Shown: in pieces, positions 8,623 to 17,654 of the stretch
Layout: each line of letters opens with the position of its first letter
Position numbering within the stretch: the stretch's first letter is position 1
Assembly (NCBI RefSeq): GCF_016908645.1
Contig: NZ_JAFBEH010000002.1
Location: 1-64,000 of the forward strand
Source of the DNA: Streptococcus loxodontisalivarius
GTDB taxonomy: Bacteria; Bacillota; Bacilli; Lactobacillales; Streptococcaceae
Direction of reading: 5' to 3'
Length of the DNA stretch: 64,000 nucleotides
The notes under the pieces: generated by a model
Seen by the model: the letters and a program-made list of their open reading frames with translations, nothing else
Told to the model about the DNA's origin: nothing
Database searches by the model: none
Program-made: the position numbers and the translations under genes

Positions 8623-11600
8623 TTAAGCTTCTAACTCTTTTTCTTTTCTTGCCTTGATTTCTACAAAAGCTTGTCCAAACTGGATGAGTTCTTCAAGGAT
8701 TTCATAGTCTTTCTTGTTTCTGACATCAAAGATGACTTCCATCTTGCCTTGATTATCGCTGATGCGAGCTTTGAGGTTTGTTTTTGACAAGGCCTCAAAG
8801 TAGTCTTGCGTTAGGAAAATAGCTTGCGCAGCTTTCTCAAAACGGACTGTAACTTGATTTTCTTTACGTTCCAAGAGCTCGGCGAAAACGGCATCCATAT
8901 AAGCCTTGACTAAGCCAATCTCAATCAGATAAGCAACCTGATCTGGGTATTCACCGAAGCGGTCCATGATTTCTTCTTGAAGATTTTCATAGTCTGCGCG
9001 TGATTCAATCTCACGAATACGTTTGTAGATATCAATTTTTTGACGTTCATCATCAATGTAATCGCTAGGTAGGTAGGCATCAATTTGGAGATTGATTTCT
9101 GCATTTCCTTTACGACGAGCCTGCGACTTGCCTTGTTTCTTGGCAATGGCTTCCTCTAGCAACTGAGAATACATCTCAAAACCAACGGAATCAATAAAGC
9201 CGCTCTGCGATGCTCCTAAAATATTCCCAGCCCCACGGATAGAGAGGTCCCGCATAGCAATCTTAAAGCCAGATCCAAGCTCAGTAAAGCCCTTGATGGC
9301 ATCCAGACGCTTCTCTGAAATCTCCGTCAAAATCTTGTCAGGACGATACATGAGATAGGCGTAAGCGATACGATTGGAACGACCCACGCGCCCTCTGAGC
9401 TGATAGAGCGTCGACAGACCCATATGGTCAGCATTCTCGATGAAGAGGGTATTAACGTTTGAGATATCCACCCCAGTCTCAATAATAGTCGTGGCAACCA
9501 AAACATCATAGTCACCTGCGATAAAGTCCATAAGCGTATTTTCCAGAACAACCTCACTCATCTGCCCATGAACAAAGCCAATCGACGCTTCTGGCACCAG
9601 CTCCTGCAATTCAGAAACCTTCTGCTCGATGGTCTCAACCTTGTTATAAACATAGAAGACCTGTCCACCACGATCCATTTCTCGGATAATAGCTTCGCGG
9701 ACCAGACCAGGATTAGTCTCCATAACATAAGTCTGAACAGGGTAGCGATTGGTCGGTGGCGTTTCGATAACAGACAAATCACGAATCCCCAGCATAGACA
9801 TGTGAAGCGTCCGTGGAATCGGTGTTGCAGTCAAGGTCAAGACATCAACCTTGGTCTTGAGTTCCTTGAGGGTTTCCTTATGCTTAACACCAAAGCGCTG
9901 CTCCTCATCAATAATAATCAAGCCCAAATCTGAGAAGGAAACATCCTTAGATAAGAGTCGATGAGTACCGATGATAATGTCAACTCGACCTTTTGCCAAA
10001 TCTTCCAAGGTTTCAGTCTGCTCTTTCTTACTTTGGAAACGGCTCATGACAGCTACATTAACAGCATAGTTTTCAAAACGTTCTTTGAAGTTGTTATAGT
10101 GCTGCTGGGCAAGAACAGTCGTGGGTACCAAGACAGCAACCTGCTTGCTATCATTGACCGCCTTGAAGGCAGCACGCATAGCAACCTCTGTCTTACCAAA
10201 ACCCACATCACCAACCAAAAGACGATCCATAGGGCTATCAGATTCCATATCCTGCTTGATTTCCTTGACTGAGCGCAATTGATCCTCTGTCTCAGCATAA
10301 GGAAAATCGTCATCGAAAGCTCTCTGGTCATCGTCATCTGGAGAAAAGGCAAAGCCCTTGAGCTGGCTACGTTCAGCATAGAGCTTCAAGAGGTCATCTG
10401 CAATATCTTCAACTTGCTTGCTGACTTTTTGCTTAGTCTTTTGGAAACGACCATCGTTGAGCTTATTGATTTTGGGTTCTTTACCGTCAGCTGAGACATA
10501 TTTTGACAGGCTTTCAATCTGTTCAACTGGCAAGGAAATCGTTGAGGCATCCTGATACTGAATGGTCAGATAGTCACGGTGAACTCCCTTGATTTCGATG
10601 GTCTCAATGCCCATAAAGCGACCAATACCATGCACATGGTGAACAACATAATCGCCCTTTTCAAGCTCATTGTAGTCCTTGAGACGCTCGGCATTGCTGA
10701 CATGCTGACGACGAATCTTACGCTTGACCTTCTTATGGAAAATCTCTTTCTCTGTAATCAGAACCAATTTCTGATCAGCAAAGTAGAATCCGTTGGATAG
10801 ATGACCTTGAATCAGCTGCGCTTGACCAGCTGCGATATCCTGACTGTCTGCAATCGGCAAATCCAAACCATATTCACGCAAGGTTTCCTGTAATTTTTCC
10901 AGATTGTGCTGCGAGTCAGACTGAATCAAAACTGTAGCTCGATTTTTCTGATAACGATTGATTTCATCAACAAGCAGTGGAAATTGATTGAAAAATTCCT
11001 GCATGGCATACTGGGGAAAGTTGTAGACCTTGCTGAATTTAAGATTTCCCAGCCCCTTATGGAAATTTGAAAAGAAGCTAGCAGGCTGATAATGACGCAA
11101 GTCCTGATAAACATCAGCAAAGTAAACTAAGTCAGAAACCGCCTTACCCTGATGCAGATCCTCAGTCAGATAATTAGCAACCTCCAAGTCAAAGCGAGCA
11201 TTTTTATCCACCAATTTTTGGAAATCATCAAAGAAAAGTGGCGTTCCCTTGGGAACATAGTCTAGAAGACTGTAGGTTTTCTCATAGAAGTAGGACAAGA
11301 ATTTACGCAAATCTTTGTGCTGATAACCATCTTCAGTAACCGATAAAAGCTCTGACAGATAAGCATGCGCAGGACTATCACCATCTGCCTTCTGCACCGC
11401 TTTTTCCAGACGCTTCTGACCACGCGCAAAGTCATCACCAGTCAAAACCAAATCTTCAGCAGGTGACAGGGAGATTTCCTCCAGATTTTCCAGCGATTTC
11501 TGCGTTTCTGCATCAAAGAGACGAATACCATCCACCTCATCACCGAAAAACTCGATACGATAGGCCTTGTCCGTCAAGCTATCGTAGATATCCAAAATAT

Positions 11601-12135
11601 CACCACGACGGCTAAATTCCCCAGGACTCATGACCTGAGTCACCTTCTGATAGCCCATATTGGTCAGCTGGCGCCCTAGACTTTCCATGTCATAGTCCAT
11701 GCCCACTTCCAGGGAAATAAGCTGCGCTCGATAGTCTTCAGGGTGAGGTAGGAGGACACGAAGGCCTACCAGATTGACCAGGAGGATACCTTCTGTTCCT
11801 TCTGTCAAGAGAAAGTTCAGAGCCTCCACACGTGAGATGGCCTTTTCCTTTGAAGCCACAATGAACTCAGCTGCCGCTATATCATCCGCAAAAAACTGAT
11901 AAACCTTGTCTTCATCCACCAAATGCGCCAAATCAGCTGCTAAGCTCTCAGCCTCATTCTGCGTTGAGGTGACAATTAGGAGCTTGCCTCCATTTGCCCT
12001 GAAGGCTGACGCCATAGCGAGCGTCTTAGAAGCACCTGAAAAGCCCATAACCAGCTGGCGACCTAGAAGCCCAGCCTTATCCTGCCATTCAGATAGGTCT
12101 CTATGCCCCGCAAATAAGTCTAGAATATCAGCCAT
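8623..12135 (-). CDS. mfd: Transcription-repair coupling factor
   Basis: Mfd displaces RNA polymerase stalled at DNA lesions and recruits UvrA. It is 1170 aa, the normal length. Domains in order: degenerate UvrB-like module (about 1-340), RNA polymerase interaction domain (about 480-560) with the [12 protein letters not shown] signature, RecG-like translocase with Walker [12 protein letters not shown] and DEEQ box ([10 protein letters not shown]), motif VI region LRGRVGRS, and the C-terminal TRCF domain. Its start overlaps the pth stop by 8 bp, so the two are coupled. A hairpin terminator follows. Confidence 0.97.
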   Translation of the reverse strand: MADILDLFAGHRDLSEWQDKAGLLGRQLVMGFSGASKTLAMASAFRANGGKLLIVTSTQNEAESLAADLAHLVDEDKVYQFFADDIAAAEFIVASKEKAISRVEALNFLLTEGTEGILLVNLVGLRVLLPHPEDYRAQLISLEVGMDYDMESLGRQLTNMGYQKVTQVMSPGEFSRRGDILDIYDSLTDKAYRIEFFGDEVDGIRLFDAETQKSLENLEEISLSPAEDLVLTGDDFARGQKRLEKAVQKADGDSPAHAYLSELLSVTEDGYQHKDLRKFLSYFYEKTYSLLDYVPKGTPLFFDDFQKLVDKNARFDLEVANYLTEDLHQGKAVSDLVYFADVYQDLRHYQPASFFSNFHKGLGNLKFSKVYNFPQYAMQEFFNQFPLLVDEINRYQKNRATVLIQSDSQHNLEKLQETLREYGLDLPIADSQDIAAGQAQLIQGHLSNGFYFADQKLVLITEKEIFHKKVKRKIRRQHVSNAERLKDYNELEKGDYVVHHVHGIGRFMGIETIEIKGVHRDYLTIQYQDASTISLPVEQIESLSKYVSADGKEPKINKLNDGRFQKTKQKVSKQVEDIADDLLKLYAERSQLKGFAFSPDDDDQRAFDDDFPYAETEDQLRSVKEIKQDMESDSPMDRLLVGDVGFGKTEVAMRAAFKAVNDSKQVAVLVPTTVLAQQHYNNFKERFENYAVNVAVMSRFQSKKEQTETLEDLAKGRVDIIIGTHRLLSKDVSFSDLGLIIIDEEQRFGVKHKETLKELKTKVDVLTLTATPIPRTLHMSMLGIRDLSVIETPPTNRYPVQTYVMETNPGLVREAIIREMDRGGQVFYVYNKVETIEQKVSELQELVPEASIGFVHGQMSEVVLENTLMDFIAGDYDVLVATTIIETGVDISNVNTLFIENADHMGLSTLYQLRGRVGRSNRIAYAYLMYRPDKILTEISEKRLDAIKGFTELGSGFKIAMRDLSIRGAGNILGASQSGFIDSVGFEMYSQLLEEAIAKKQGKSQARRKGNAEINLQIDAYLPSDYIDDERQKIDIYKRIREIESRADYENLQEEIMDRFGEYPDQVAYLIEIGLVKAYMDAVFAELLERKENQVTVRFEKAAQAIFLTQDYFEALSKTNLKARISDNQGKMEVIFDVRNKKDYEILEELIQFGQAFVEIKARKEKELEA

Positions 12136-12697
12136 TATAGCGCCTCATGGTATCCTCAAAGTCATCCGTTTTCAGATAGTGATTGATTGCTGCTAGAACC
12201 TTGTCCAAGGTATGCCCAATCGTGATGTAATCATCCGTCTCAAATTTTCCAAGAACATGATTAACCACCGTCATCCCCTGCTTAGGACGACCAATACCAA
12301 TCTTGATGCGGTCAAATTCTTGCGTTCCAATCTCAGCAATAATAGACTTAATCCCATTATGACCACCAGCAGAGCCTTTTTGACGGAAACGAATCTTACC
12401 AACTTCCATATCCAAATCATCATAGATAACAATAAGGTCTTCAACAGGAATATTGTAGTAAGCCAAAAGCGCACGAACAGCAACCCCAGACAAATTCATA
12501 AAGGTTGTCGGCTTAACCAAATAGACCTTCTCACCGTCCAAGAAACTTGAAGCGACCTCAGCCTTAAAGGTCTTATTTTCAGAGAAAGTGACCCCTAAAT
12601 CCTTTGCCAATAAATCAAGAGCCATGAAACCAACATTATGTCTTGTTTCATGATATTTAGAGCCTGGATTGCCCAGACCAACAATTAGTTTTACCAT
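12128..12697 (-). CDS. pth: Peptidyl-tRNA hydrolase
   Basis: Cleaves peptidyl-tRNA dropped from ribosomes and recycles tRNA. It is 189 aa from the ATG at 12697 ([12 protein letters not shown]), which matches the family size; the open frame runs 42 codons further upstream but without family similarity. Catalytic His is in [11 protein letters not shown], and Asp in IVIYDDLDM. The upstream ribosome site is weak (AAAGAAG). It overlaps mfd by 8 bp. The 690 bp before it are gene-free and full of hairpins, so its transcript probably has a long structured leader or its own promoter there. Confidence 0.95.
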   Translation of the reverse strand: MVKLIVGLGNPGSKYHETRHNVGFMALDLLAKDLGVTFSENKTFKAEVASSFLDGEKVYLVKPTTFMNLSGVAVRALLAYYNIPVEDLIVIYDDLDMEVGKIRFRQKGSAGGHNGIKSIIAEIGTQEFDRIKIGIGRPKQGMTVVNHVLGKFETDDYITIGHTLDKVLAAINHYLKTDDFEDTMRRYNG

Positions 12698-13351
12698 ATT
12701 ATTCTTCTTTCGTTTTTGTTTTGATAGTTGAATCATTCCCGTTGTTGTACTTTTGGTATATTTTGTTGCTTTTCTTAGGTAGTGAGGGGCGGAAGCGACC
12801 GACTTTCGAAACGATAGAAACAAGCTTGCGCTTGTCCTATTTCCAACCTTTACTTCTACCTAAAACAGTCTATCCCCAGACTGTTTTAGCATTCCTTCTT
12901 AGCGAGTCTAAGGTCTTCTTTTTGCTTTTCGTTTTTTAGACTCAGACCTGAAACAGTCCAGTGGACTGTTTCACTCCCTCGTGCTAGAACCTTTAGTTCT
13001 AGCACTTCCACTACGGCGAAAAGCAACGTATTGGGCTTGCTTCGCTCGCCCAGTAGCTATCGCAGCTAAACATAATCTTCCGTATAATTGTTAATTTATC
13101 GTGGCGATTTTTTATTTTCTACCTCTCGAAAACTCTTGTTTTCGTTGAAATAAGCAACAACGAAAATGATTTTATCTACCTTATGTTGCAGGAACGTCAG
13201 GTAGTCCTCAGTCGCTCTTAGCACCAGGGCGGAGACTATCAGTAAGGTGTACCTGTACGTTTCTTGCACCTGTTTACCTGTTGCAAACTTTATTTCCAAA
13301 AGTCATTTATTTGAATCAAAGTAAACAACAAAGGTAATCCTATGAAACACT
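12698..13351. repeat. Gene-free, hairpin-rich block upstream of pth (possible dispersed repeat or structured RNA)
   Basis: No credible gene. Perfect inverted repeats are packed along the block: 12861-12871/12878-12888, 12904-12910/12937-12943, 12949-12960/12962-12973, 12981-12990/12996-13005, 13127-13133/13138-13144 and 13139-13147/13158-13166. There is also a long imperfect hairpin at 13187-13268. Two of the stems share the arm AAACAGTC. A 67-codon frame on the minus strand (13096-13299) begins with TTG, lacks a ribosome site and crosses the long hairpin, so it is not called as a gene. The makeup suggests a mobile or repeated streptococcal intergenic element, or a structured leader; copy number was not testable here. 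Confidence 0.45.
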
Positions 13352-13383
13352 AAAAGGACTGAAAATTCCTTTTCAGCCTTTCA
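13352..13383 (-). terminator. ychF terminator
   Basis: Minus-strand hairpin AAAGGCTGAAAA / TTTTCAGTCCTTT with one bulged base, then TTTTAGTG, immediately after the ychF stop. Confidence 0.7.
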
Positions 13384-13388
13384 TTTTC

Positions 13389-14504
13389 TTAAACATTAAA
13401 ACGGAATTCCATGATATCGCCATCTTGAACGACATATTCTTTTCCTTCTTCACGGAGGCGACCTGCTTCTTTGACAGCTTTTTCGCTACCGTATTGAACC
13501 AAATCATCGTAAGACATGGTTACAGCACGGATAAAGCCACGCTCGAAATCTGAGTGGATGATACCTGCTGCCTGCGGAGCCTTGATACCACGTTTGAAAG
13601 TCCAAGCACGAACTTCTTTCTCACCAGCAGTAAAGTAAGTTCCAAGACCAAGCAAATGATAGGCTGCACGTGTCAATTTGTCCACACCAGACTCTGTCAA
13701 ACCAAGGTCTTCCAAGAACATTTCCTTGTCCTCGTCATCGAGTTCTGAGATTTCTTCTTCAGCGCGTGCTGAGATGACAACAACTTCTGCATTTTCAGTT
13801 GCAGCAAAGTCACGGATTTGTTTCACGTAAGAGATATCATCTGGATCAGCAACCTTGTCTTCATCGACATTAGCCACATAGAGAACTGGTTTGGTTGTCA
13901 AAAGGAAAAGTCCTTTAACAACTGCTTGCTCTTCTGGTGTAAAGTCAATGGTACGAGCTGATTTCCCGTCTTCAAGAACTGGTTTGATTTTTTGAAGAAC
14001 GTTGAATTCTGCAACAGAATCCTTATCTTTTTGCGTACGTGCCATCTTTTCAACACGCGCATAGCGCTTGTTAATGGAATCAAGGTCAGCCAAAATCAAT
14101 TCAAGGTTGATAGTATCGATATCCGCCATAGGATCAACAAAGGCATCTTCACGGCCTTGCTCACGCATGACATTTTCATCATCAAAGGCACGCACCACGT
14201 GAACGATAGCATCCACTTCACGGATATTGGCAAGGAATTTATTTCCAAGACCTTCACCTTTTGAAGCTCCCTTAACGATACCAGCAATATCTGTAAATTC
14301 AAAAGTCGTTGGGACAGTTTTCTTAGGCGTAATGAGCTCAGTCAATTTTGTCAAACGCTCATCTGGCACTTCAACCATACCCACATTAGGGTCAATTGTT
14401 GCGAAAGGATAGTTAGCAGCTTCCGCACCTGCTTTTGTAATTGCATTAAAAAGCGTTGATTTACCAACGTTTGGCAAACCGACAATACCTGCTGTTAAAG
14501 CCAT
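13389..14504 (-). CDS. ychF: Redox-regulated ATPase YchF (Obg family)
   Basis: A 371-aa Obg-family P-loop protein that prefers ATP over GTP and associates with ribosomes. Motifs: G1 [10 protein letters not shown]3 region [14 protein letters not shown], the NVDE variant of NKxD (VANVDED) that underlies ATP specificity, then a coiled-coil insertion and the C-terminal TGS domain ([16 protein letters not shown]). It is followed by its own terminator and lies between pth and a broken regulator gene, matching the pneumococcal order. Confidence 0.96.
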   Translation of the reverse strand: MALTAGIVGLPNVGKSTLFNAITKAGAEAANYPFATIDPNVGMVEVPDERLTKLTELITPKKTVPTTFEFTDIAGIVKGASKGEGLGNKFLANIREVDAIVHVVRAFDDENVMREQGREDAFVDPMADIDTINLELILADLDSINKRYARVEKMARTQKDKDSVAEFNVLQKIKPVLEDGKSARTIDFTPEEQAVVKGLFLLTTKPVLYVANVDEDKVADPDDISYVKQIRDFAATENAEVVVISARAEEEISELDDEDKEMFLEDLGLTESGVDKLTRAAYHLLGLGTYFTAGEKEVRAWTFKRGIKAPQAAGIIHSDFERGFIRAVTMSYDDLVQYGSEKAVKEAGRLREEGKEYVVQDGDIMEFRFNV

Positions 14505-14602
14505 AGTTAATCGTCTCCATAAAATTTATTCAATCATGACTATTATAGCAGAAAAGACCAGAAAAAGCCTGTCAAATGACAAGGCTTTTAGAAGTTTTTG
14601 AC

Positions 14603-15072
14603 CTACTTTTGCCAAAATGATGTCAAGGCAAAGTAATCCAAGAATCCGTAGAATACAAGCAAGAGAAAGACAGCTAGAAGGAGATTTCCAAAAATAATCC
14701 AAAACACTTTGATGATTTTCTTAATGTCAATTTCTCTTCTCTCAATAACGCGCTCTAAGGTTTTCTCAGGAGTCTTTCCCAAAACCAGCTGGTCTAGAGA
14801 AACACCTAACATCTCAGCCAGTTTAATAAGATTATCCATATCAGGTGTTGCCTCACCAGTTTCCCATTTGGCGGTAAGACAGAAATCTATGATTTCGTAG
14901 TCGCAACCCTGCAAGACTGATTAGGTGGGCAAGGAGTGTTAACGAACTTGACTTCCAATCAGTTACTGCTGGAAATAACTTGACGAGAAATATAGAGTTC
15001 CTGAGCCAGGGCATCTTGTGAAAGATTACGTTCTGTCCTAAGTTTCTTTAATTGACTTGCAAAGTTTGTCAT
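14603..15072 (-). pseudogene. XRE-family regulator with membrane tail, interrupted by a 101-bp insertion
   Basis: The N-terminal part (from ATG 15072, ribosome site AAAGGTGG) encodes MTNFASQLKKLRTERNLSQD and the first helix-turn-helix up to YISRQVIS. The remainder (14603-14869) continues in a different frame with KWETGEATPDMDNL, the usual second half of the same motif, then a basic linker and a hydrophobic tail (IIFGNLLLAVFLLLVFYGF). Between the halves lies extra DNA, 14870-14970, that adds an in-frame TGA and shifts frame (101 bp = 2 mod 3). The combined protein would be about 120 aa. The downstream 103-codon frame has no good start and is probably not expressed. Confidence 0.8.
14870..14970. 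mobile_element. 101-bp insertion inside the XRE gene (origin unknown)
   Basis: Bounded by comparing the two halves of the interrupted helix-turn-helix: the codon for S (GGA on the plus strand, 14971-14973) and the codon for K (TTT, 14867-14869) should be adjacent. The insert contains the small palindrome GAAATCTATGATTTC (14882-14896) and, near opposite sides, ATTAG/CCAATCAG sequences in loosely inverted order. No clear target-site duplication beyond GG. I do not recognise it as RUP, BOX or an IS end. Confidence 0.5.
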
Positions 15073-15175
15073 ACTAGCTACCACCTTTCATTTTCTAAGG
15101 TCATTATAGCTATCCTTTGAGTTGCAGTCTAGCACTTCTAGGCGCAACCAGTAGTTGCACAGTATCAGAAGCCCT

Positions 15176-15367
15176 TTACAACACTTTTTTCAGCTTTCTT
15201 TCAAAGTCGTGACGGCTCATCATAACAAGATGCTGGCAATTTCGACACTTGATTTTAATATCCGCACCCAGACGAACAACTTCCCATTCATTTGCTTTTT
15301 TGCCTGTCTCTTTAATCAGACAAGCATGCGGCTTTTTCATTTCAACTAGTGATCCAATTTCGTACAT
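15176..15367 (-). CDS. DUF951 family protein (63 aa)
   Basis: Small cytoplasmic protein starting at ATG 15367 with GGAGG 6 nt upstream; a TTG four codons earlier is less likely. It has the family pattern GSLVEMKKPHACL, VVRLGADIKIKC and the pair CRNC, which gives a putative zinc-binding or nucleic-acid-binding knuckle with the earlier Cys. DUF951 genes sit beside ychF and dnaN in many Firmicutes, as here. Function unknown; a single-strand nucleic-acid role has been suspected for the family, but nothing in the window tests it. Confidence 0.88.
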   Translation of the reverse strand: MYEIGSLVEMKKPHACLIKETGKKANEWEVVRLGADIKIKCRNCQHLVMMSRHDFERKLKKVL

Positions 15368-15403
15368 GATTTCCTCCAAATTAGTCCCATTATATCAAAA
15401 AAC

Positions 15404-16291
15404 TCAGGGCAGATAAATCTGACGGCTCTCCCTCACCAACTCAAAGTAACGCTCTGCCACCATTTCCCCATCAACCTGCACCAGACAGCTCTCATCTACC
15501 TCCAGAACCAATCTCTCGACCTCTTCATGTCTGATAAACTGCCTTTTTCTATGCTTACGCAATAGCAGAGCTAGCAGAAAGTTGATTCTCTTTAAAATCC
15601 CTAACTTTTGCCCATAAACCATATCCAAACCCTCTTTGAAAGCTGACGCCTGGGGCCAAATCATGATCCCACCACCAAAATAGCGATTATTGGCAAGTGA
15701 AAAGAAAAAGAGCTGACTGAGGGATTTCTTCTGCCCAGCTTGATTCTCCAAATAAAGATCAGCAGTTGGTGCCAAAAAGATTCCTAAAACACCATAAAAA
15801 ATATAAGCTAGACTTCCTAGCCCCCATCTCTTTAAAGTCTTTTTGAGTTTTGAATGCTCTGCACTCTGGATAACCCAGGCCGCAAAACCTGTATCCAGAC
15901 TATTAAGAATAATACCTCCCTCGTAGGCATATAAGAAAAGCTCAATCGACGCTCTCTTTTGCATAGCTGCAAGTAAATCCTTAAGACCATAGTTTGGCAA
16001 AACACGCGCAAAGTCATTTCCTGAACCCAGAGGATAATAGGCAAAAGGAATGTCTCTAGCAAGACAAGATAAAACTTTGGACAGCGTTCCATCGCCACCT
16101 AAAACAAGCAGGTAATCTTCTTTAAGCCTAAACATTTTTTCGAGCTTTTGGACCTGCTTTTTCTCATCACCATTTTTCTGAGTGTAAAAGGGGACGACTT
16201 GGCTAAAAGTCCATATCCGCTCAACCTCTTTTACCACAGTTTTAGCTCTGCCATTTCCAGCATAGGGATTTGCAATAATATACAATGTCAT
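15404..16291 (-). CDS. Diacylglycerol kinase-family lipid kinase (DagK/YegS type)
   Basis: A 295-aa soluble lipid kinase of the diacylglycerol kinase catalytic superfamily. The nucleotide-binding motif GGDGTLSKVL and the following PLGSGNDFAR are plain; an N-terminal NPYAGNGRAK loop is also present. Members phosphorylate diacylglycerol (DgkB) or related lipids, recycling the diacylglycerol released by lipoteichoic acid synthesis. It lies between the DUF951 gene and dnaN on the same strand. The dnaN terminator (16333-16361) separates it from dnaN, so it needs a promoter of its own. Confidence 0.87.
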   Translation of the reverse strand: MTLYIIANPYAGNGRAKTVVKEVERIWTFSQVVPFYTQKNGDEKKQVQKLEKMFRLKEDYLLVLGGDGTLSKVLSCLARDIPFAYYPLGSGNDFARVLPNYGLKDLLAAMQKRASIELFLYAYEGGIILNSLDTGFAAWVIQSAEHSKLKKTLKRWGLGSLAYIFYGVLGIFLAPTADLYLENQAGQKKSLSQLFFFSLANNRYFGGGIMIWPQASAFKEGLDMVYGQKLGILKRINFLLALLLRKHRKRQFIRHEEVERLVLEVDESCLVQVDGEMVAERYFELVRESRQIYLP

Positions 16292-16332
16292 AGTCCCATT
16301 ATAACATAGTCTCTTGAGGAGATTAAGACAAG

Positions 16333-16361
16333 AAAAAGTTATCCACAGTGGATAACTTTTT
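16333..16361. terminator. dnaN terminator containing a DnaA box
   Basis: Perfect 14-bp stem 16333-16346 / 16348-16361 around a single base, with A and T runs on both sides so it works either way. The arm contains the consensus DnaA box TTATCCACA at 16339-16347. The dnaN stop codon lies at its edge. Confidence 0.8.
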
Positions 16362-17497
16362 TAGTTAGTTCGAACAGGTGTAATCAATTGGATGAAGTTT
16401 TCGCTGTCATCTCCTGGTGTCAAGGTAAATGGACGAACAGGTGATAGGAAGCGAACAACAACCGTTTCACTCTTAAGTGCTTTTAGGGCTTCGATGAGAT
16501 AGGTCGGGTTAAAGCTGATTGTCAAATCTTGACCTTGAACAGCTTCAACATCCAATTCTTCATTTACCTTACCAACTTCAGGTGAATTAACATGGGCACT
16601 GACTTGACCAGCTTCAATTTCCAACTTAACCGTTCCATTTTGTGTGGCATTGGAAATCAAGAAGGCACGTTCCATAGCTGAACGTAGGGCTTGAGTATTG
16701 CAGACCACTTCTGTTTCAAAATTTGACATCAAGAGACGATCAGTGTCAGGGTAAGTTCCTTCCAACAAGCGCGTGTAGAAAGAAATGTGCTCGCTACGGA
16801 AAAGCAATTGACTTGCTGAGAAGAAAACTTCAACGGTTTCAATATCATCTGTAAAAACTGCAGAGAATTCTCTCAATGACTTACTTGGAAGAACAACGTC
16901 AAAATTATCAGTCATATTTTCCAAAGTCAATTTACGTTGGCTCATACGGTGTGAGTCAGTAGCAACTGCCTTGAACTCTTGATTATTAGTCAAAACAAGG
17001 TGAACACCTGTCAAGATTGGACGACTTTCTTGTGTTGATGCTGCAAAGGCTGTTTCAGCAATCAAGTTTTTCAAAACCTTAGTTTCCATTACCAAAGGAT
17101 TGCTTGTTGCAACTTCTTGGATACGTGGGTAATGATCAACATCTTTACCTTTTAGGGTAATCTCAGATTTACCACTTCTAAGCAAAATTTGGTGCTGTTC
17201 AATTTCTTCAAAATCAACAGTAACATCTGGAAGGCTTGAAACAATATTAATAAAGAAACTTGCTTCTAAAAGAACTGATCCTGGTGATGAAATCAAAAGC
17301 CCTGCATTTTCATTAGAAAGAGAAATAAAGTTTTCAATAGAAATTTGTCCATTAGAACCTGTCAAGGTAATCCCATTGGCAGCAACATCAATTTTAATGG
17401 TTGAAAGAATAGGAATAGCATTCTTACTTGAGATAGCTCTCTTGGTTGCATTCAAGGCTTGTAAGAATAATGGTTTATTGATAGAGAATTTGATCAT
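16361..17497 (-). CDS. dnaN: DNA polymerase III sliding clamp (beta subunit)
   Basis: The 378-aa processivity clamp; dimer rings hold PolC/DnaE on DNA. Three repeated clamp domains of about 120 residues are recognisable from the N-terminal MIKFSINKPLFLQALN to the C-terminal TPVRTN with the usual peptide-binding pocket residues. It starts with a clear AAGGAG site. It follows dnaA by 157 bp of DnaA-box DNA, the standard Firmicute origin arrangement. A promoter-like A/T stretch with TATAAT lies 17525-17535 in the gap. Confidence 0.97.
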   Translation of the reverse strand: MIKFSINKPLFLQALNATKRAISSKNAIPILSTIKIDVAANGITLTGSNGQISIENFISLSNENAGLLISSPGSVLLEASFFINIVSSLPDVTVDFEEIEQHQILLRSGKSEITLKGKDVDHYPRIQEVATSNPLVMETKVLKNLIAETAFAASTQESRPILTGVHLVLTNNQEFKAVATDSHRMSQRKLTLENMTDNFDVVLPSKSLREFSAVFTDDIETVEVFFSASQLLFRSEHISFYTRLLEGTYPDTDRLLMSNFETEVVCNTQALRSAMERAFLISNATQNGTVKLEIEAGQVSAHVNSPEVGKVNEELDVEAVQGQDLTISFNPTYLIEALKALKSETVVVRFLSPVRPFTLTPGDDSENFIQLITPVRTN

Positions 17498-17654
17498 GTT
17501 AACTCCTTATTAGTTTATAAGTATTATATATAGTATTAGTATTAGGCTCTGTGCATTTTGTGGATAAGTCAAAAATCTGCTGAATTTATAAGCATTTTAA
17601 CATGTGGATATCTTGTGGATAAACCTAGCTCATTTTCCAGCTTTATCCACAAGC
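17498..17654. other. oriC: oriC segment between dnaA and dnaN (DnaA boxes)
   Basis: Consensus DnaA boxes (TTATCCACA on either strand) at 17559-17567, 17614-17622 and 17643-17651, plus a one-mismatch box at 17603-17611. An A/T-rich stretch (about 17512-17545) adjoins them. It is one of three box clusters flanking dnaA and parB-htrA-rlmH. The arrangement is like other streptococcal and bacillar origins. Confidence 0.8.

Noticed and set aside
12698-12823. N-terminal extension of pth
   Set aside because: The family begins at [12 protein letters not shown]; the extension is basic, lies in the hairpin-rich block and has no ribosome site.
13096-13299. 67-codon minus-strand frame in the gene-free block
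   Set aside because: Starts with TTG without a ribosome site, crosses a long hairpin, and shows no recognisable domain. Described as part of the repeat-like block instead.
13816-13831. Possible parS (TGTTTCACGTAAGAGA) in ychF
   Set aside because: Three mismatches in the right arm; not a palindrome.
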